Below the pieces are notes generated by a model. It was not told where the DNA came from. It made no database searches and saw only the letters and a program-made list of their open reading frames with translations. Positions 8,460-17,417 of a stretch of 64,000 bases of DNA are shown one piece after another (the stretch's first letter is position 1; each line of letters begins with the position of its first letter). Position numbers and translations under genes: made by a program. Origin of the DNA: Berkiella sp963829835 (GTDB lineage Bacteria; Pseudomonadota; Gammaproteobacteria; Berkiellales; Berkiellaceae); NCBI GenBank assembly GCA_963829835.1, contig CAWHKC010000004.1, positions 372,001 through 436,000 on the forward strand, written 5' to 3'.

Positions 8460-10442
8460 ATGAACTTTTTTGAACAGCAAGATAAAGCAAGAAAGAAAAC
8501 GTTCTGGTTAGTTCTTTATTTCCTTTTAGCTATTTTTTTTATCATTCTCGCAATTGATTTAGTGGTTGTTGGTGCCATTATATACACCAACCCCGCCCCC
8601 TATGTTAAGGTAACCAATTTCGGCTATTTGTTGAATCATGAGGCTGTTTTCAATTTGGTAATCATGACGGCGCTTGCCGTTAGCCCTGTCATTGTTTTTA
8701 TCATTATATTAGGAACTATCCTTAAAATCTTTGCGTTAAGTGGTGGTGGAGTTTCTGTTGCTAACATGGTCAATGCCACACCTATCTCACCAAACACCAC
8801 TGATTTTTTGGAAAAGCGCTTTGTTAATATCGTAGAGGAAATGTCTATCGCCGCAGGTACGCCTGTCCCACAATTATTTGTCATGGAAAATGAACCTGCT
8901 ATAAATGCCTTTGTGGCGGGTTATAAACCAGAAGATACTGTCATGGTAGTTACCAAAGGAGCATTAACGCAACTTTCTCGTGATGAATTGCAAGGTGTTG
9001 TTGGTCATGAATTTAGCCATGTCTATAACGGCGATATGCATATCAATTTAAAATTAATGGGGATCTTAGGTGGTTTATTGATGATTGGGCAGGCGGGATA
9101 TTTTTTATTACGGTTTTTTGGTAATTCAAATTCTCGTAGTTCATCAGATCGTACTGATGGCAGAATTGCAATAGCCGTTATTATTATTGGTATCGGTTTG
9201 CTTGTTATTGGTTATATTGGATTATTTTTTGGTAGATTAATTAAAGCGGCGGTTTCAAGAGAGCGTGAATTGCTTGCAGATGCTTCATCCGTACAATATA
9301 CCCGCAATCCTCAAGGAATCATATTTGCATTAAAGCGCATTCAAAAAAGTGAGAAAGGCACAAACCTTAATACAAAAAATGTTGAAGACGTTAGTCATCT
9401 TTGTTTTGGCTCAGCCAGATGGGTCATGTTTAATAATCTTCTAGCGACTCATCCGCCCCTGGACAAAAGAATTGAAATTCTTGATCCACAAGGCGAATTT
9501 GCTAATGTTCCGCTAAAAGACTTGAAAGATGATCTTAAATCAACAACTGAAAAAAAGAGTCCACAAACCTCTTTAAACACGCTTGGCATGATAGGAGGCG
9601 CAACCGTTTTGGCAGGTACCGGCATGGTACAAACAAGTGTCTCAAATATCCAGTCCAGCATTGGCAAACCGACAAATGATAACGTGATGGTCGCACAAAA
9701 ATTACTTGCTCACATCCCAGATAGCGTGAAAGATGTTTCACATGACCCTGCAAAAGTAGAAAACATTTATTATGCGCTAGTATTATCTGAACTCGAAGAT
9801 AAAACTGAGAAAATAATTCAAATTTTACAAAAGGAAATAGCATCCGATGACCTGAAGCAAGTCTTGGATTTGGGTAAACTTTTTATGAACTTACCCAAAG
9901 CGGCACAATTACCTTTGATAGACATCTCAATGCCAGCCTTTAAAAGCAATACGCAAGAAAAGCGTGCCTCCATTGTTCAAACGGTACAAAAAATAATGGC
10001 CGTAGGCGAAAAAAAGTTATTCGAATTTACTTTACTTTCCTTATTGCAAAAATCTATGCAAGACAAAATACCAAAAGATTCTAAAGTAAAATATAATGAC
10101 TTTAAGCCAGTGTTAACTGAGGTCAGCTTATTGATAATAGCTGTCTTAAAAGTGACGACTCAAGATGAATCAAAACAAAATAGTGAATTTGTAAGATTAA
10201 TGAAAAACTTCACAGATAATAATATTGAACGCCCTGCTATTGGCTCTGCCCAACCTATAAAATTTCAAGAGGTATTGTCTACTCTCAATCAACTCGCTCC
10301 TTTGTGTAAAGAAAAACTGATTAACACCCTTTTGGATGCCATTTCTGAAGATGGTGTTATTAATTTATCAGAAGCTGAATTAGTGAGGGCGATTGCGGCA
10401 AATCTAGATTGTCCCATTCCCCCCATCGTCGCCACAGAATAA
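8460..10442 (+). CDS. M48-family (HtpX-like) membrane metalloprotease with long C-terminal extension
   Basis: A 660-residue protein. Two N-terminal membrane segments (about 17-42 and 62-90) are followed by the M48 catalytic domain with the zinc motif HEFSH (about 183-187), two further membrane segments (about 195-260), and RERELLADASSV (about 268) carrying the third zinc ligand. Substrates of such proteases are usually misfolded membrane proteins. HtpX is about 290 residues; here some 300 extra residues follow, mostly helical, ending in LLDAISEDGVINLSEAELVRAIA, which resembles the end of TerB-like domains. It follows lemA at 17 bases. M48 proteins with such extensions next to lemA are known in other proteobacteria; the function of the tail is not evident. 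Confidence 0.87.
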   Translation: MNFFEQQDKARKKTFWLVLYFLLAIFFIILAIDLVVVGAIIYTNPAPYVKVTNFGYLLNHEAVFNLVIMTALAVSPVIVFIIILGTILKIFALSGGGVSVANMVNATPISPNTTDFLEKRFVNIVEEMSIAAGTPVPQLFVMENEPAINAFVAGYKPEDTVMVVTKGALTQLSRDELQGVVGHEFSHVYNGDMHINLKLMGILGGLLMIGQAGYFLLRFFGNSNSRSSSDRTDGRIAIAVIIIGIGLLVIGYIGLFFGRLIKAAVSRERELLADASSVQYTRNPQGIIFALKRIQKSEKGTNLNTKNVEDVSHLCFGSARWVMFNNLLATHPPLDKRIEILDPQGEFANVPLKDLKDDLKSTTEKKSPQTSLNTLGMIGGATVLAGTGMVQTSVSNIQSSIGKPTNDNVMVAQKLLAHIPDSVKDVSHDPAKVENIYYALVLSELEDKTEKIIQILQKEIASDDLKQVLDLGKLFMNLPKAAQLPLIDISMPAFKSNTQEKRASIVQTVQKIMAVGEKKLFEFTLLSLLQKSMQDKIPKDSKVKYNDFKPVLTEVSLLIIAVLKVTTQDESKQNSEFVRLMKNFTDNNIERPAIGSAQPIKFQEVLSTLNQLAPLCKEKLINTLLDAISEDGVINLSEAELVRAIAANLDCPIPPIVATE

Positions 10443-10600
10443 TACTCTTCCCACTTTCCCTTCATGCTTTGTTGTCTGCGGCTTCGCTTAACAGTCATGT
10501 ACTGAGATGTACACTCCTGTCGCGCGAAACCTTGACGCCTCGCCTGAAGGAAAATTGGTTTGAGTATTTTTTCTATTGTATATATAGATAGCTTTATTAA
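10443..10600. repeat. Probable dispersed intergenic repeat
   Basis: The gap between the protease gene and the DUF2157 gene (10443-10691) has a block (about 10465-10560) of higher GC than its surroundings. It contains the palindrome TGTACTGAGATGTACA (arms TGTAC/GTACA) and short GC-rich segments such as GTCGCGCGAAACC. Small frames through it show no protein-like features. The look is that of a dispersed non-coding repeat, but no second copy occurs in this window. Confidence 0.35.
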
Positions 10601-10691
10601 CATAATTAAAGAAAAACCCAATAAGTTCCGAAATTTATAGGTATTAGGGGAAATGGTTTATTCCTAGAAAAATACCCAGGATTGCAATTTA

Positions 10692-11720
10692 ATGATCACA
10701 CAAGACCACGACAGCATCACCTTAATGCAGCAACAGGCGAATCAATCGTTAGTCGATGATTTATATCGTCGTGGCTTTATTAATCAACAAGCAAGAGATA
10801 GTGTTTTAGAACTCCTATACCCACATCGACAATGGGGATATTGGACTGCTCGCCTATTAACCATTTTAGGATGTGTTTTTGTTTTGGCGGGTATGGTCTA
10901 TTATTTTGCATTTAATTGGGAAAGCATGTCTGATAGTTATAAATTGATTACAATTCAGACTGGTATTTTTTGCTCTATCGCAGGCGCTTGGGCTTATACT
11001 CTAGATCGTTTACCCGGTCAGCTCTTTTTAACGAGTGCATGCTTGTTGATAGGCATTTTCATGGCCGTCTTTGGTCAAATTTATCAGACTGGGGCTGATG
11101 CTTATGAATTATTTTGTGTTTGGGCATTACTCATTTTACCTTGGGTATTGATAAGCAAATTTGCACCGGTTTGGTTTATATGGATAATCATAGTAAATAC
11201 CGCTTTGATATTGTTTTGGTCACAAGCTATATCTCTTAGTCCTGAGCATGAATATTTTATATATTTTATTCTTATTGTGCTTAATGCTTGCTTTTTAGCA
11301 CTGAGAGAACATTTTAGTAATAATAATGTTATCTGGTTACAAGAGAAATGGCAACGACTCCTTCTTGCCATTGGTATTCTATTATTGACGATGGCACCAA
11401 TCGAAACCATCATTATCAAATCACAGTGGGATAATGTTTCATTGATACTGAGTGCGATACTTGGTGCTTTTGTACTTATTATGTTCTTAATCTATTATCG
11501 CTTAAAGCAAGTCGATATGTGGACATATTCTTTAACCATAATGAGTATATGCATTATATTCTGTACGGGCGGATTCAAAGTAATAGATAATATGATTCAA
11601 AATGAGGAACTTGAGTGGTTATTGATGTCTATCATCACATTAATCATTTTTACCTTGGGTGCTTATCTATTAAGAAAGTCTTCTCTACCTATAATCTTTA
11701 ATAAAGACAAATTATTATGA
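10692..11720 (+). CDS. DUF2157 domain-containing membrane protein
   Basis: A 342-residue protein with a short soluble N-terminus (LVDDLYRRGFINQQARDSVLELL, then HRQWGYWTARLL) and eight to ten hydrophobic segments. The N-terminal helical part and the start of the membrane region, LLTILGCVFVLAGMVYYFAFNWESM, match DUF2157. Such proteins are inner-membrane proteins of unknown function that occur next to DUF4401 and GDYXXLXY proteins, exactly the order found here. The stop codon overlaps the start of the next gene (ATGA at 11717-11720), indicating a coupled operon. Confidence 0.85.
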   Translation: MITQDHDSITLMQQQANQSLVDDLYRRGFINQQARDSVLELLYPHRQWGYWTARLLTILGCVFVLAGMVYYFAFNWESMSDSYKLITIQTGIFCSIAGAWAYTLDRLPGQLFLTSACLLIGIFMAVFGQIYQTGADAYELFCVWALLILPWVLISKFAPVWFIWIIIVNTALILFWSQAISLSPEHEYFIYFILIVLNACFLALREHFSNNNVIWLQEKWQRLLLAIGILLLTMAPIETIIIKSQWDNVSLILSAILGAFVLIMFLIYYRLKQVDMWTYSLTIMSICIIFCTGGFKVIDNMIQNEELEWLLMSIITLIIFTLGAYLLRKSSLPIIFNKDKLL

Positions 11721-12823
11721 AATCTTATAGTGTACAAAGTATTTTAGATTGGCTTGAAACAAAAGATTTGCTAAAAAGTAGAAGGCAAGCCGAAGCCTAT
11801 GTACTGAGTCATGCTAACATTGATAGACTACCAATCTATATTCATGTTTTAATGGGTATCGGCGCACTCATAGGATGCTGGTGTGTTATTGGTTTATTAG
11901 TTGCAACCAATATAATTGATTTTAAAAATGAAATATCACTCCTAACATCCGGTGCAATATCAATAATCATTTCATTGCTCTTATACTATGCCCTCCGTTA
12001 TAAGACGGCGCTCATTCAAAGTTTCGGATTGCAATGTTCTCTTATTCTCATGAGTGTGGGTAAGATTCTTTTTGTTGTAGGATTTTCCGAACTCACTAAA
12101 TATCACTTTCTTCCTTTGAATGAAGACTGGATGTGGACATTAGGCATTTTTATAGTCACCGTCCCTATGTATTTTTGCTTCCCCGTCCAGCTTGATAGAT
12201 TTATCTGGAGTCTTGCACTTTTGGGTTCCATTTTGTTCAATACTTGGGCGCTATATCATTTCAATCTTTATTTTTTCATCTATTTTATAATCTTGATTTT
12301 AAGTACTGGACTATTATTTACGTGGCGCAACAAAACATTATCTTGGAGCCCTCTAGGATATGCTGTTGTCTTTGTACTGTATGCTTGCGCATTGCATTTA
12401 TCAACCATGCTTAATGCAGATTTGATTTTAAGCCATCATCAAAAATTAATGATACCAATAATATATTTTAAGCTATCACTTGGCATAGCACTTGTTCTAC
12501 TTTGTCTCATTCTAAGCAGAGAAAGAAGCCGTTCAATTCAACTGCCAACCGTGGCAGCTTGTTCCGGATTATTTTTACTTTCCTTTGTGGCAACACCCGG
12601 TATTTTAGTGTCAATTGGATTGCTCATCTTAGGCTATGCTAAACACGAGAAAGCGTTAAGCATACTTGGCGGAGTCTTTTTATTATTATTTCTTGTCTAT
12701 TATTACTATAGTTTGCCCTACACACTTGACTATAAAGCAGGCGTTTTAGTAGCAACAGGAGCCGTTCTTTTTGCTGCCCGATTTATTATCAAGTCAATGA
12801 ATTGGGATTTGGAAAATCCATGA
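11717..12823 (+). CDS. DUF4401 domain-containing membrane protein
   Basis: A 368-residue inner-membrane protein, second in the DUF2157/DUF4401/GDYXXLXY trio. The soluble N-terminus (SVQSILDWLETKDLLKSRRQAEAYVLSH) is followed by about ten hydrophobic helices and ends after FAARFIIKSM. No catalytic motif is visible. Both ends overlap the neighbouring genes by four bases, which strongly supports a single transcript and probable physical association of the products. The function is unknown in all members I can recall. Confidence 0.82.
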   Translation: MKSYSVQSILDWLETKDLLKSRRQAEAYVLSHANIDRLPIYIHVLMGIGALIGCWCVIGLLVATNIIDFKNEISLLTSGAISIIISLLLYYALRYKTALIQSFGLQCSLILMSVGKILFVVGFSELTKYHFLPLNEDWMWTLGIFIVTVPMYFCFPVQLDRFIWSLALLGSILFNTWALYHFNLYFFIYFIILILSTGLLFTWRNKTLSWSPLGYAVVFVLYACALHLSTMLNADLILSHHQKLMIPIIYFKLSLGIALVLLCLILSRERSRSIQLPTVAACSGLFLLSFVATPGILVSIGLLILGYAKHEKALSILGGVFLLLFLVYYYYSLPYTLDYKAGVLVATGAVLFAARFIIKSMNWDLENP

Positions 12824-13341
12824 GAAATGTCATCCTTTTCATAAGCACCCTTTTTGTACTTGCATTATTAAATTTTGCAATTTTTCAAAAACAACAAATT
12901 CTACAAGAAGGTGAAAATATCCTTTTAAAATTATCCCCCATTGATCCCCGCTCAATGATGCAGGGGGATTACATGGCGTTTCGATATGCTCTTGAAGATG
13001 AGATGAAAGACGTTAATACAAAATCATTATTAAATCATCATTTTATTGTCATTAAAACAGATGCAGAAAATGTAGCGCATTTTGTACGCGTCTATAATCA
13101 AGAAGCCTTAGCTAAAGATGAAAAACTTTTTAAATTTCGATATCAACAGGCGCCTTTTCCAAAAATTACTTTCAAACCTAGCACCTATCTCTTTCAAGAA
13201 GGATTACAACCTTTATATCAAAAAGCCGCCTATGCCATTTTTCATTATCGTGGCATAAAGGATTATCTATTAATAGGCGTCGCAGACAGTGAGCGTGCCC
13301 AAATAAATCCGCCCAAAAGTGACAACACGGTTGATGAATAG
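12820..13341 (+). CDS. GDYXXLXY domain-containing protein
   Basis: About 173 residues. One N-terminal membrane segment (VILFISTLFVLALLNFAIF) is followed by a periplasmic domain containing the family signature GDYMAFRY just after LSPIDPRSMMQ. The domain usually accompanies DUF4401 proteins. The ATG at 12820 overlaps the preceding TGA and is preferred to the in-frame TTG at 12802. The product is probably anchored in the inner membrane, facing the periplasm, as the soluble part of a complex with the two preceding multispanning proteins (inference). Confidence 0.85.
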   Translation: MRNVILFISTLFVLALLNFAIFQKQQILQEGENILLKLSPIDPRSMMQGDYMAFRYALEDEMKDVNTKSLLNHHFIVIKTDAENVAHFVRVYNQEALAKDEKLFKFRYQQAPFPKITFKPSTYLFQEGLQPLYQKAAYAIFHYRGIKDYLLIGVADSERAQINPPKSDNTVDE

Positions 13342-13390
13342 CCTCTAATTGACTATGCTAAACAATGATCACATGGAAGGGATCTTTGTT

Positions 13391-14038
13391 ATGTCATTAG
13401 ACTTAAGTAATTGTTATATATTAAATAAATCTTACCCAATGGCAAAGAAATCCAATTCCATACTGTTTATATATGCACTACTTCTCAGTCTTCTCATCTG
13501 CTTTGTATCCACTACCTTGTTTGCCGAATCAGTTTATTTTCAAGATAATGCGAAAGTGGTTAGCGCGGATATGGCAGCAAAGCTGGAAAGCGAATTACGG
13601 GAGATTGAATCCAAGGATGGATACCATTTAGAAGTTGTTATCATACCCAATTTTTATCAAAGACAACCGGATGCAGTGATAACGGCCTTTACTGCGCAGC
13701 TTGCTAAAAACGCGCCCTCTGTAGATAAAAGAGCTCTGCTACTGATTGTTTTAGAGAATAACCTTGCTATTATACGTCCTACACCTAATATCGCAGCAGC
13801 CTATACCGCAGATCACTCAAAAGATATTATCGATAATATCAAAATACAATTGAGCAAAAAAAATTATGATGAAATGGCAAGGATTGGTGTAGCAGGCATG
13901 TATCATTATTATCAAACAAAATTTGCCATTGAAAATAAACCTGCAAGTCCTACTAAAACGCTGCTCAATATTGGGTTATTTATTATCGTGCTGATAGGCG
14001 TCGTGTTTATGATTCGCAACATGCAAAAGAAGCAATAA
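13391..14038 (+). CDS. TPM-domain protein, membrane-anchored
   Basis: About 215 residues. A hydrophobic signal segment (SILFIYALLLSLLICFVSTTLFAES) precedes a TPM-type (YgcG/TLP18.3) domain: VYFQDNAKVVSADMAAKLESEL, then HLEVVIIPNF, then KRALLLIVLENNLAIIRP. A C-terminal membrane segment (TLLNIGLFIIVLIGVVFMI) is followed by RNMQKKQ. TPM domains are known from a chloroplast phosphatase and from proteins near lemA. The start is uncertain: ATG 13391 has GGAAGG about 9 bases upstream, while ATG 13439 begins right before the signal segment. It probably belongs to the operon starting at 10692. Confidence 0.7.
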   Translation: MSLDLSNCYILNKSYPMAKKSNSILFIYALLLSLLICFVSTTLFAESVYFQDNAKVVSADMAAKLESELREIESKDGYHLEVVIIPNFYQRQPDAVITAFTAQLAKNAPSVDKRALLLIVLENNLAIIRPTPNIAAAYTADHSKDIIDNIKIQLSKKNYDEMARIGVAGMYHYYQTKFAIENKPASPTKTLLNIGLFIIVLIGVVFMIRNMQKKQ

Positions 14039-14041
14039 CAC

Positions 14042-15166
14042 CTATTTTCTTTTGTTAATCATCAACAGAACGGGCGGCTTGTTCAATTGTTTTACAATTT
14101 TAAACCCCGCATTTTGATAAGCATGTATAGCCTGTAAATTATCGATATCAACATCAACAAAACAATTCTCAAAGTAAGGCCACACATATTGCGTCAGAAA
14201 AAGTTTAAGCGTTGCTGTGCCAATCCCTTTATTTAAGTATTGAGGAGCACCTATAAAAATATCAAGCGCTGCCATCGAGACCGGCATATTTTCGAGACTA
14301 TAACCCTCTCTTGGGAAATCAAAAACATTGTAATACTGAATGTAGCCAATCGCTTGAAGTGAGCAATAAATAATAAATCCCTTTATTTGTTTTTGCTTTC
14401 CTTCGATAATTTTATATCCATCGACATAGCTCTGGTATTTTGCTTCTATTTCTTCAACTGTCCAGTATCTATTTTCACCCCATCGGTTATTAACATGAGG
14501 GGTATTCATCCATTCTTGTAAAATAAAAAAATGTTCTGGCGCAAGCGGTTTAAAACTAACTTCACCTCGAAGAAATTGAGTGAAAGCAACTGGCTTGGTG
14601 TTTTTTTGAACAAACTGCAATATATTTTTTGCACAAACATCGACAGGGGTATAGGTTGTATCAATTTCTAAATCATAATTGGGAGGCGCAATATAGACTT
14701 GTTCATATAATGCTCTTGCAAGGCCAACATATCTATCTTCTCGAACTTTTTCGCGACGCTCTGCCACCATAAGTTCACAAATGATTTTAACTAAATAGAC
14801 TTGCTTTGAATGGGCCAATGCATGCGCATAGCGTTGAAAAATTTCTCTATTCCATAGCACTTCATCGATAATGATATCGTAACCCTTCTTTATTAAAACC
14901 AAAAGCGCTTCAATCATATCCCAATGTAATTGATTAGCGTTGGGCCCTTCTATGCTGTGAGGTTTGTTCTCATTAGCATCTAGAATGTGTTGTTGAAAAA
15001 ACCAAGACTTGGGTTCATCTTCAAAAGCGATAAATTTTTCATCTATCCAAAAGTTAACAAGGTGATCGATAGAATAATAAAAAAAAGGTCGCTCCGACTG
15101 ATGCATGATTTCGCGGGCAATCACGGATTTACCTGAAGAGGAAGTACCGTTAAGAAATAAAATCAT
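14042..15166 (-). CDS. Fusion of chloramphenicol-phosphotransferase-like kinase and AAC(6')-like acetyltransferase
   Basis: A 374-residue protein with two domains. Residues 1-190 resemble the chloramphenicol 3-O-phosphotransferase (CPT) family: Walker A GTSSSGKSVIAREI (about 7-20), an early acidic FYYSIDHLVNFW, and IIIDEVLW as the Walker B-like strand. Residues 195-374 are a GNAT domain closest to AAC(6') aminoglycoside acetyltransferases: FKPLAPEHF, EWMNTPHVNNRWGE, DIFIGAPQYLNKGIGTATL (acetyl-CoA loop) and NLQAIHAYQNAGF. I do not know this exact domain pair as a characterised enzyme. It may modify antibiotics or a related natural substrate; neither activity is proven by sequence. The start is the ATG at 15166. 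It converges with the TPM gene, 3 bases apart. Confidence 0.8.
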   Translation of the reverse strand: MILFLNGTSSSGKSVIAREIMHQSERPFFYYSIDHLVNFWIDEKFIAFEDEPKSWFFQQHILDANENKPHSIEGPNANQLHWDMIEALLVLIKKGYDIIIDEVLWNREIFQRYAHALAHSKQVYLVKIICELMVAERREKVREDRYVGLARALYEQVYIAPPNYDLEIDTTYTPVDVCAKNILQFVQKNTKPVAFTQFLRGEVSFKPLAPEHFFILQEWMNTPHVNNRWGENRYWTVEEIEAKYQSYVDGYKIIEGKQKQIKGFIIYCSLQAIGYIQYYNVFDFPREGYSLENMPVSMAALDIFIGAPQYLNKGIGTATLKLFLTQYVWPYFENCFVDVDIDNLQAIHAYQNAGFKIVKQLNKPPVLLMINKRK

Positions 15167-15284
15167 ATTTTATATCAGGTAAATTAACTGACATGGATTA
15201 TTCGCTTTTTAGTTAAAGTTAAAACCAACGTATCATAAAAGATAGTTTTAAAAAATATACCCGGCTTATACCTATAGAAATCTT

Positions 15285-15415
15285 CTCTTCTTCAGCAGCT
15301 TGGAGAGGAGGTTGGGATTCCGTTTTACCCCACGTTCCAGCCTTTCGCCTAACGGCTCAAGGCTTCCACATGGGGCTAATTTCCTACGCAGCTACGCTGC
15401 TGAAGAGATTATGAA
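15285..15415. repeat. Repeat-like element with terminal inverted arms
   Basis: The 320-base gap before the kdp operon (15167-15485) holds a block bounded by CTTCAGCAGC (about 15291-15301) and GCTGCTGAAG (about 15397-15407), inverse complements of each other. Inside are further GC-rich short palindromic stretches. I see no coding potential. It resembles a small non-autonomous mobile repeat. The kdp promoter must lie between it and 15486. Confidence 0.4.
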
Positions 15416-15485
15416 TTCTGGCGTTAGTGACCGCTTTAAGTTATGTTAAATAAATACTGGAACTACAAACTGTGGATTTAACATT

Positions 15486-15563
15486 ATGGTTTACGTTCTC
15501 ATCGCCATTCTCTTCTTTGCTTTAAGTATTGGTCTTATTTACTTCAGCGAAGGTTTAAAATAA
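15486..15563 (+). CDS. 25-residue membrane peptide preceding KdpF
   Basis: ATG 15486 to TAA 15563 encodes one hydrophobic helix, VYVLIAILFFALSIGLIYF, with the soluble end SEGLK. It begins just before kdpF and is separated from it by 4 bases. Short hydrophobic frames of this kind precede kdpF in several proteobacteria that I can recall. It may be an extra small subunit or regulator of the Kdp complex. Translation is not proven; the conserved hydrophobic character and position support it. Confidence 0.55.
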   Translation: MVYVLIAILFFALSIGLIYFSEGLK

Positions 15564-15567
15564 ATCT

Positions 15568-15660
15568 ATGAATATCATATACATTGTCTCAGGTGTGACA
15601 GGTCTTTTGCTAATAGTCTACTTAATAGTTGCTTTGCTTAAACCGGAGATATTTCAGTGA
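15568..15660 (+). CDS. kdpF: K+-transporting ATPase small subunit KdpF
   Basis: A 30-residue single-helix protein: NIIYIVSGVTGLLLIVYLIVALLKPEIF. The ending LIVALLKPE(I/R)F is the typical KdpF signature. KdpF stabilises the KdpABC complex in the membrane. Its TGA (15658-15660) overlaps the GTG start of kdpA at 15657, so translation is coupled. Confidence 0.9.
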   Translation: MNIIYIVSGVTGLLLIVYLIVALLKPEIFQ

Positions 15661-17414
15661 ATAGCTTTTTTCTATCTGGAAACGGGTTTTTACAGATCTG
15701 CTTATTTGTAGCAACAATACTTATTCTGGTAAAACCCTTAGGTCTCTATATGGCCCGTGTTTACAGTGGACAATTTATCTTTCTTGAAACATTTTTAGGT
15801 CCAATTGAAGATATTTGTTACCGTATTGCAAGAATAGATCCCACGAAAGAGATGACATGGCAACAATATGCCATTGCTGTTATTACAACCAGCACAGGTG
15901 GCTTTTTACTTTTATTTGCAATATTAAGGTTCCAAGCTTGCTTTCCACTTAACCCCCAAAATTTTCCAAATCTGTCTGATGATTTAGCCTTTAACACTGC
16001 AGTGAGCTTTATTACAAACACAAATTGGCAAGCCTATGGCGGCGAAAGCACATTAAGCTACTTCAGCCAAATGTTTGGACTCACCGTACAGAATTTTTTA
16101 TCCGCAAGCATGGGGATTGCCGTTGTGATCGCATTGTGTCGCGGAATAGCACGCAAGAATACCAAATTTATTGGTAATTTCTGGTTCGATTTTATGAGAG
16201 GAAATCTTTATATTTTACTACCCCTATCTCTTTTTCTCGCCATTTTGCTTGGTAGCCAAGGGGTTATACAAAATTTTAATCCTTATTTAGCAGCGACTAC
16301 TATCGAAACCACACATGATGCCAGTGGTAAAGAAATTTCAACTCAATTAATACCTGGAGGTCCAGTTGCTTCTCAAGTTGCTATTAAACAATTGGGAACA
16401 AACGGCGGCGGATTTTTTAATAGTAATTCAGCACATCCATTTGAAAACCCGACACCACTATCGAACTATCTAGAAATGATAGCCATCGTTTTAATTGCAG
16501 CAGCTCTTTGCTATACCTTTGGTATCATGGTAAATGACAGACGACAAGGTTGGGCACTGCTCATTGCGATGACACTTATTTTCATCCCACTGCTATTTTA
16601 TTGCGTGCAGCAAGAACAACAAGGTAATCCTCTATTAAATGTGCTTAACATAGATCAACAGATGAGTGAAACTCAATCTGGTGGAAATATGGAGGGCAAG
16701 GAAGTCAGGTTTGGTATTATAAATTCTGCAATGTGGGCAAGTGCAACCACAGCAACCTCTAACGGCTCAGTTAATTCTATGCATGATTCATATACCCCTT
16801 TAGGAGGGGCTGTACCACTTATTTTTCTATTGCTCAGTGAAGTGATTTTTGGTGGTGTTGGTTCAGGGTTATATGGCATGTTAATGTTTGTTTTTATTAC
16901 TGTTTTTATCGCTGGGTTAATGGTTGGACGCACTCCAGAATATCTTGGTAAAAAAATTCAAGGATTTGAGATAAAAATGGTTTCGATAGCCATTTTTGTA
17001 CCTATTTTGACTCTATTATTTGGTGTTGCAATAACTGTTATGACAAAAGACGGCATTGCTGGGGTTGCGAATCCTGGTGCACATGGCTTTTCTGAAATTC
17101 TGTACGCTTTTGCATCATCCTCAGGAAATAATGGCAGTGCCTTTGCAGGCTTAAACGTAAATACTCCCTTTTATAATACAATATTAGGTATTGTTATGTT
17201 ATTTAGTCGATATTGGATAATCATACCAGTGCTTGCCATTGCTGGTTCACTTGCGCAAAAAAATGTTACCCCGCCAAGCAGTGGCACCATGTCAACCCAT
17301 ACACCTCTATTTATTATTTTTATCATTGGGATCGTGATATTAGTCGGCTTATTAACGTACGTTCCCGTATTAACCTTGGCTCCTATTATGGAATATTTTC
17401 AATTGGTAAAATAA
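15657..17414 (+). CDS. kdpA: K+-transporting ATPase subunit A (channel-like)
   Basis: A 585-residue inner-membrane protein, the potassium-binding, channel-like subunit of the high-affinity Kdp P-type ATPase. Conserved selectivity-filter regions are present: NTNWQAYGGE near residue 120, TNGGGFFNSNSAHPFENPT near 245-263, and SSGNNGSAFAGL near 485-496. The length is normal. The GTG start at 15657 overlaps the kdpF stop, and kdpB follows after 3 bases. Expression of Kdp is normally induced by potassium limitation through KdpDE. Confidence 0.95.
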   Translation: MNSFFLSGNGFLQICLFVATILILVKPLGLYMARVYSGQFIFLETFLGPIEDICYRIARIDPTKEMTWQQYAIAVITTSTGGFLLLFAILRFQACFPLNPQNFPNLSDDLAFNTAVSFITNTNWQAYGGESTLSYFSQMFGLTVQNFLSASMGIAVVIALCRGIARKNTKFIGNFWFDFMRGNLYILLPLSLFLAILLGSQGVIQNFNPYLAATTIETTHDASGKEISTQLIPGGPVASQVAIKQLGTNGGGFFNSNSAHPFENPTPLSNYLEMIAIVLIAAALCYTFGIMVNDRRQGWALLIAMTLIFIPLLFYCVQQEQQGNPLLNVLNIDQQMSETQSGGNMEGKEVRFGIINSAMWASATTATSNGSVNSMHDSYTPLGGAVPLIFLLLSEVIFGGVGSGLYGMLMFVFITVFIAGLMVGRTPEYLGKKIQGFEIKMVSIAIFVPILTLLFGVAITVMTKDGIAGVANPGAHGFSEILYAFASSSGNNGSAFAGLNVNTPFYNTILGIVMLFSRYWIIIPVLAIAGSLAQKNVTPPSSGTMSTHTPLFIIFIIGIVILVGLLTYVPVLTLAPIMEYFQLVK

Positions 17415-17417
17415 CCT

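Noticed and set aside
10409..10591. 60-codon frame across the protease stop and the intergenic block
   Set aside because: Low-complexity start, no ribosome site, and it crosses a repeat-like block; no protein features.
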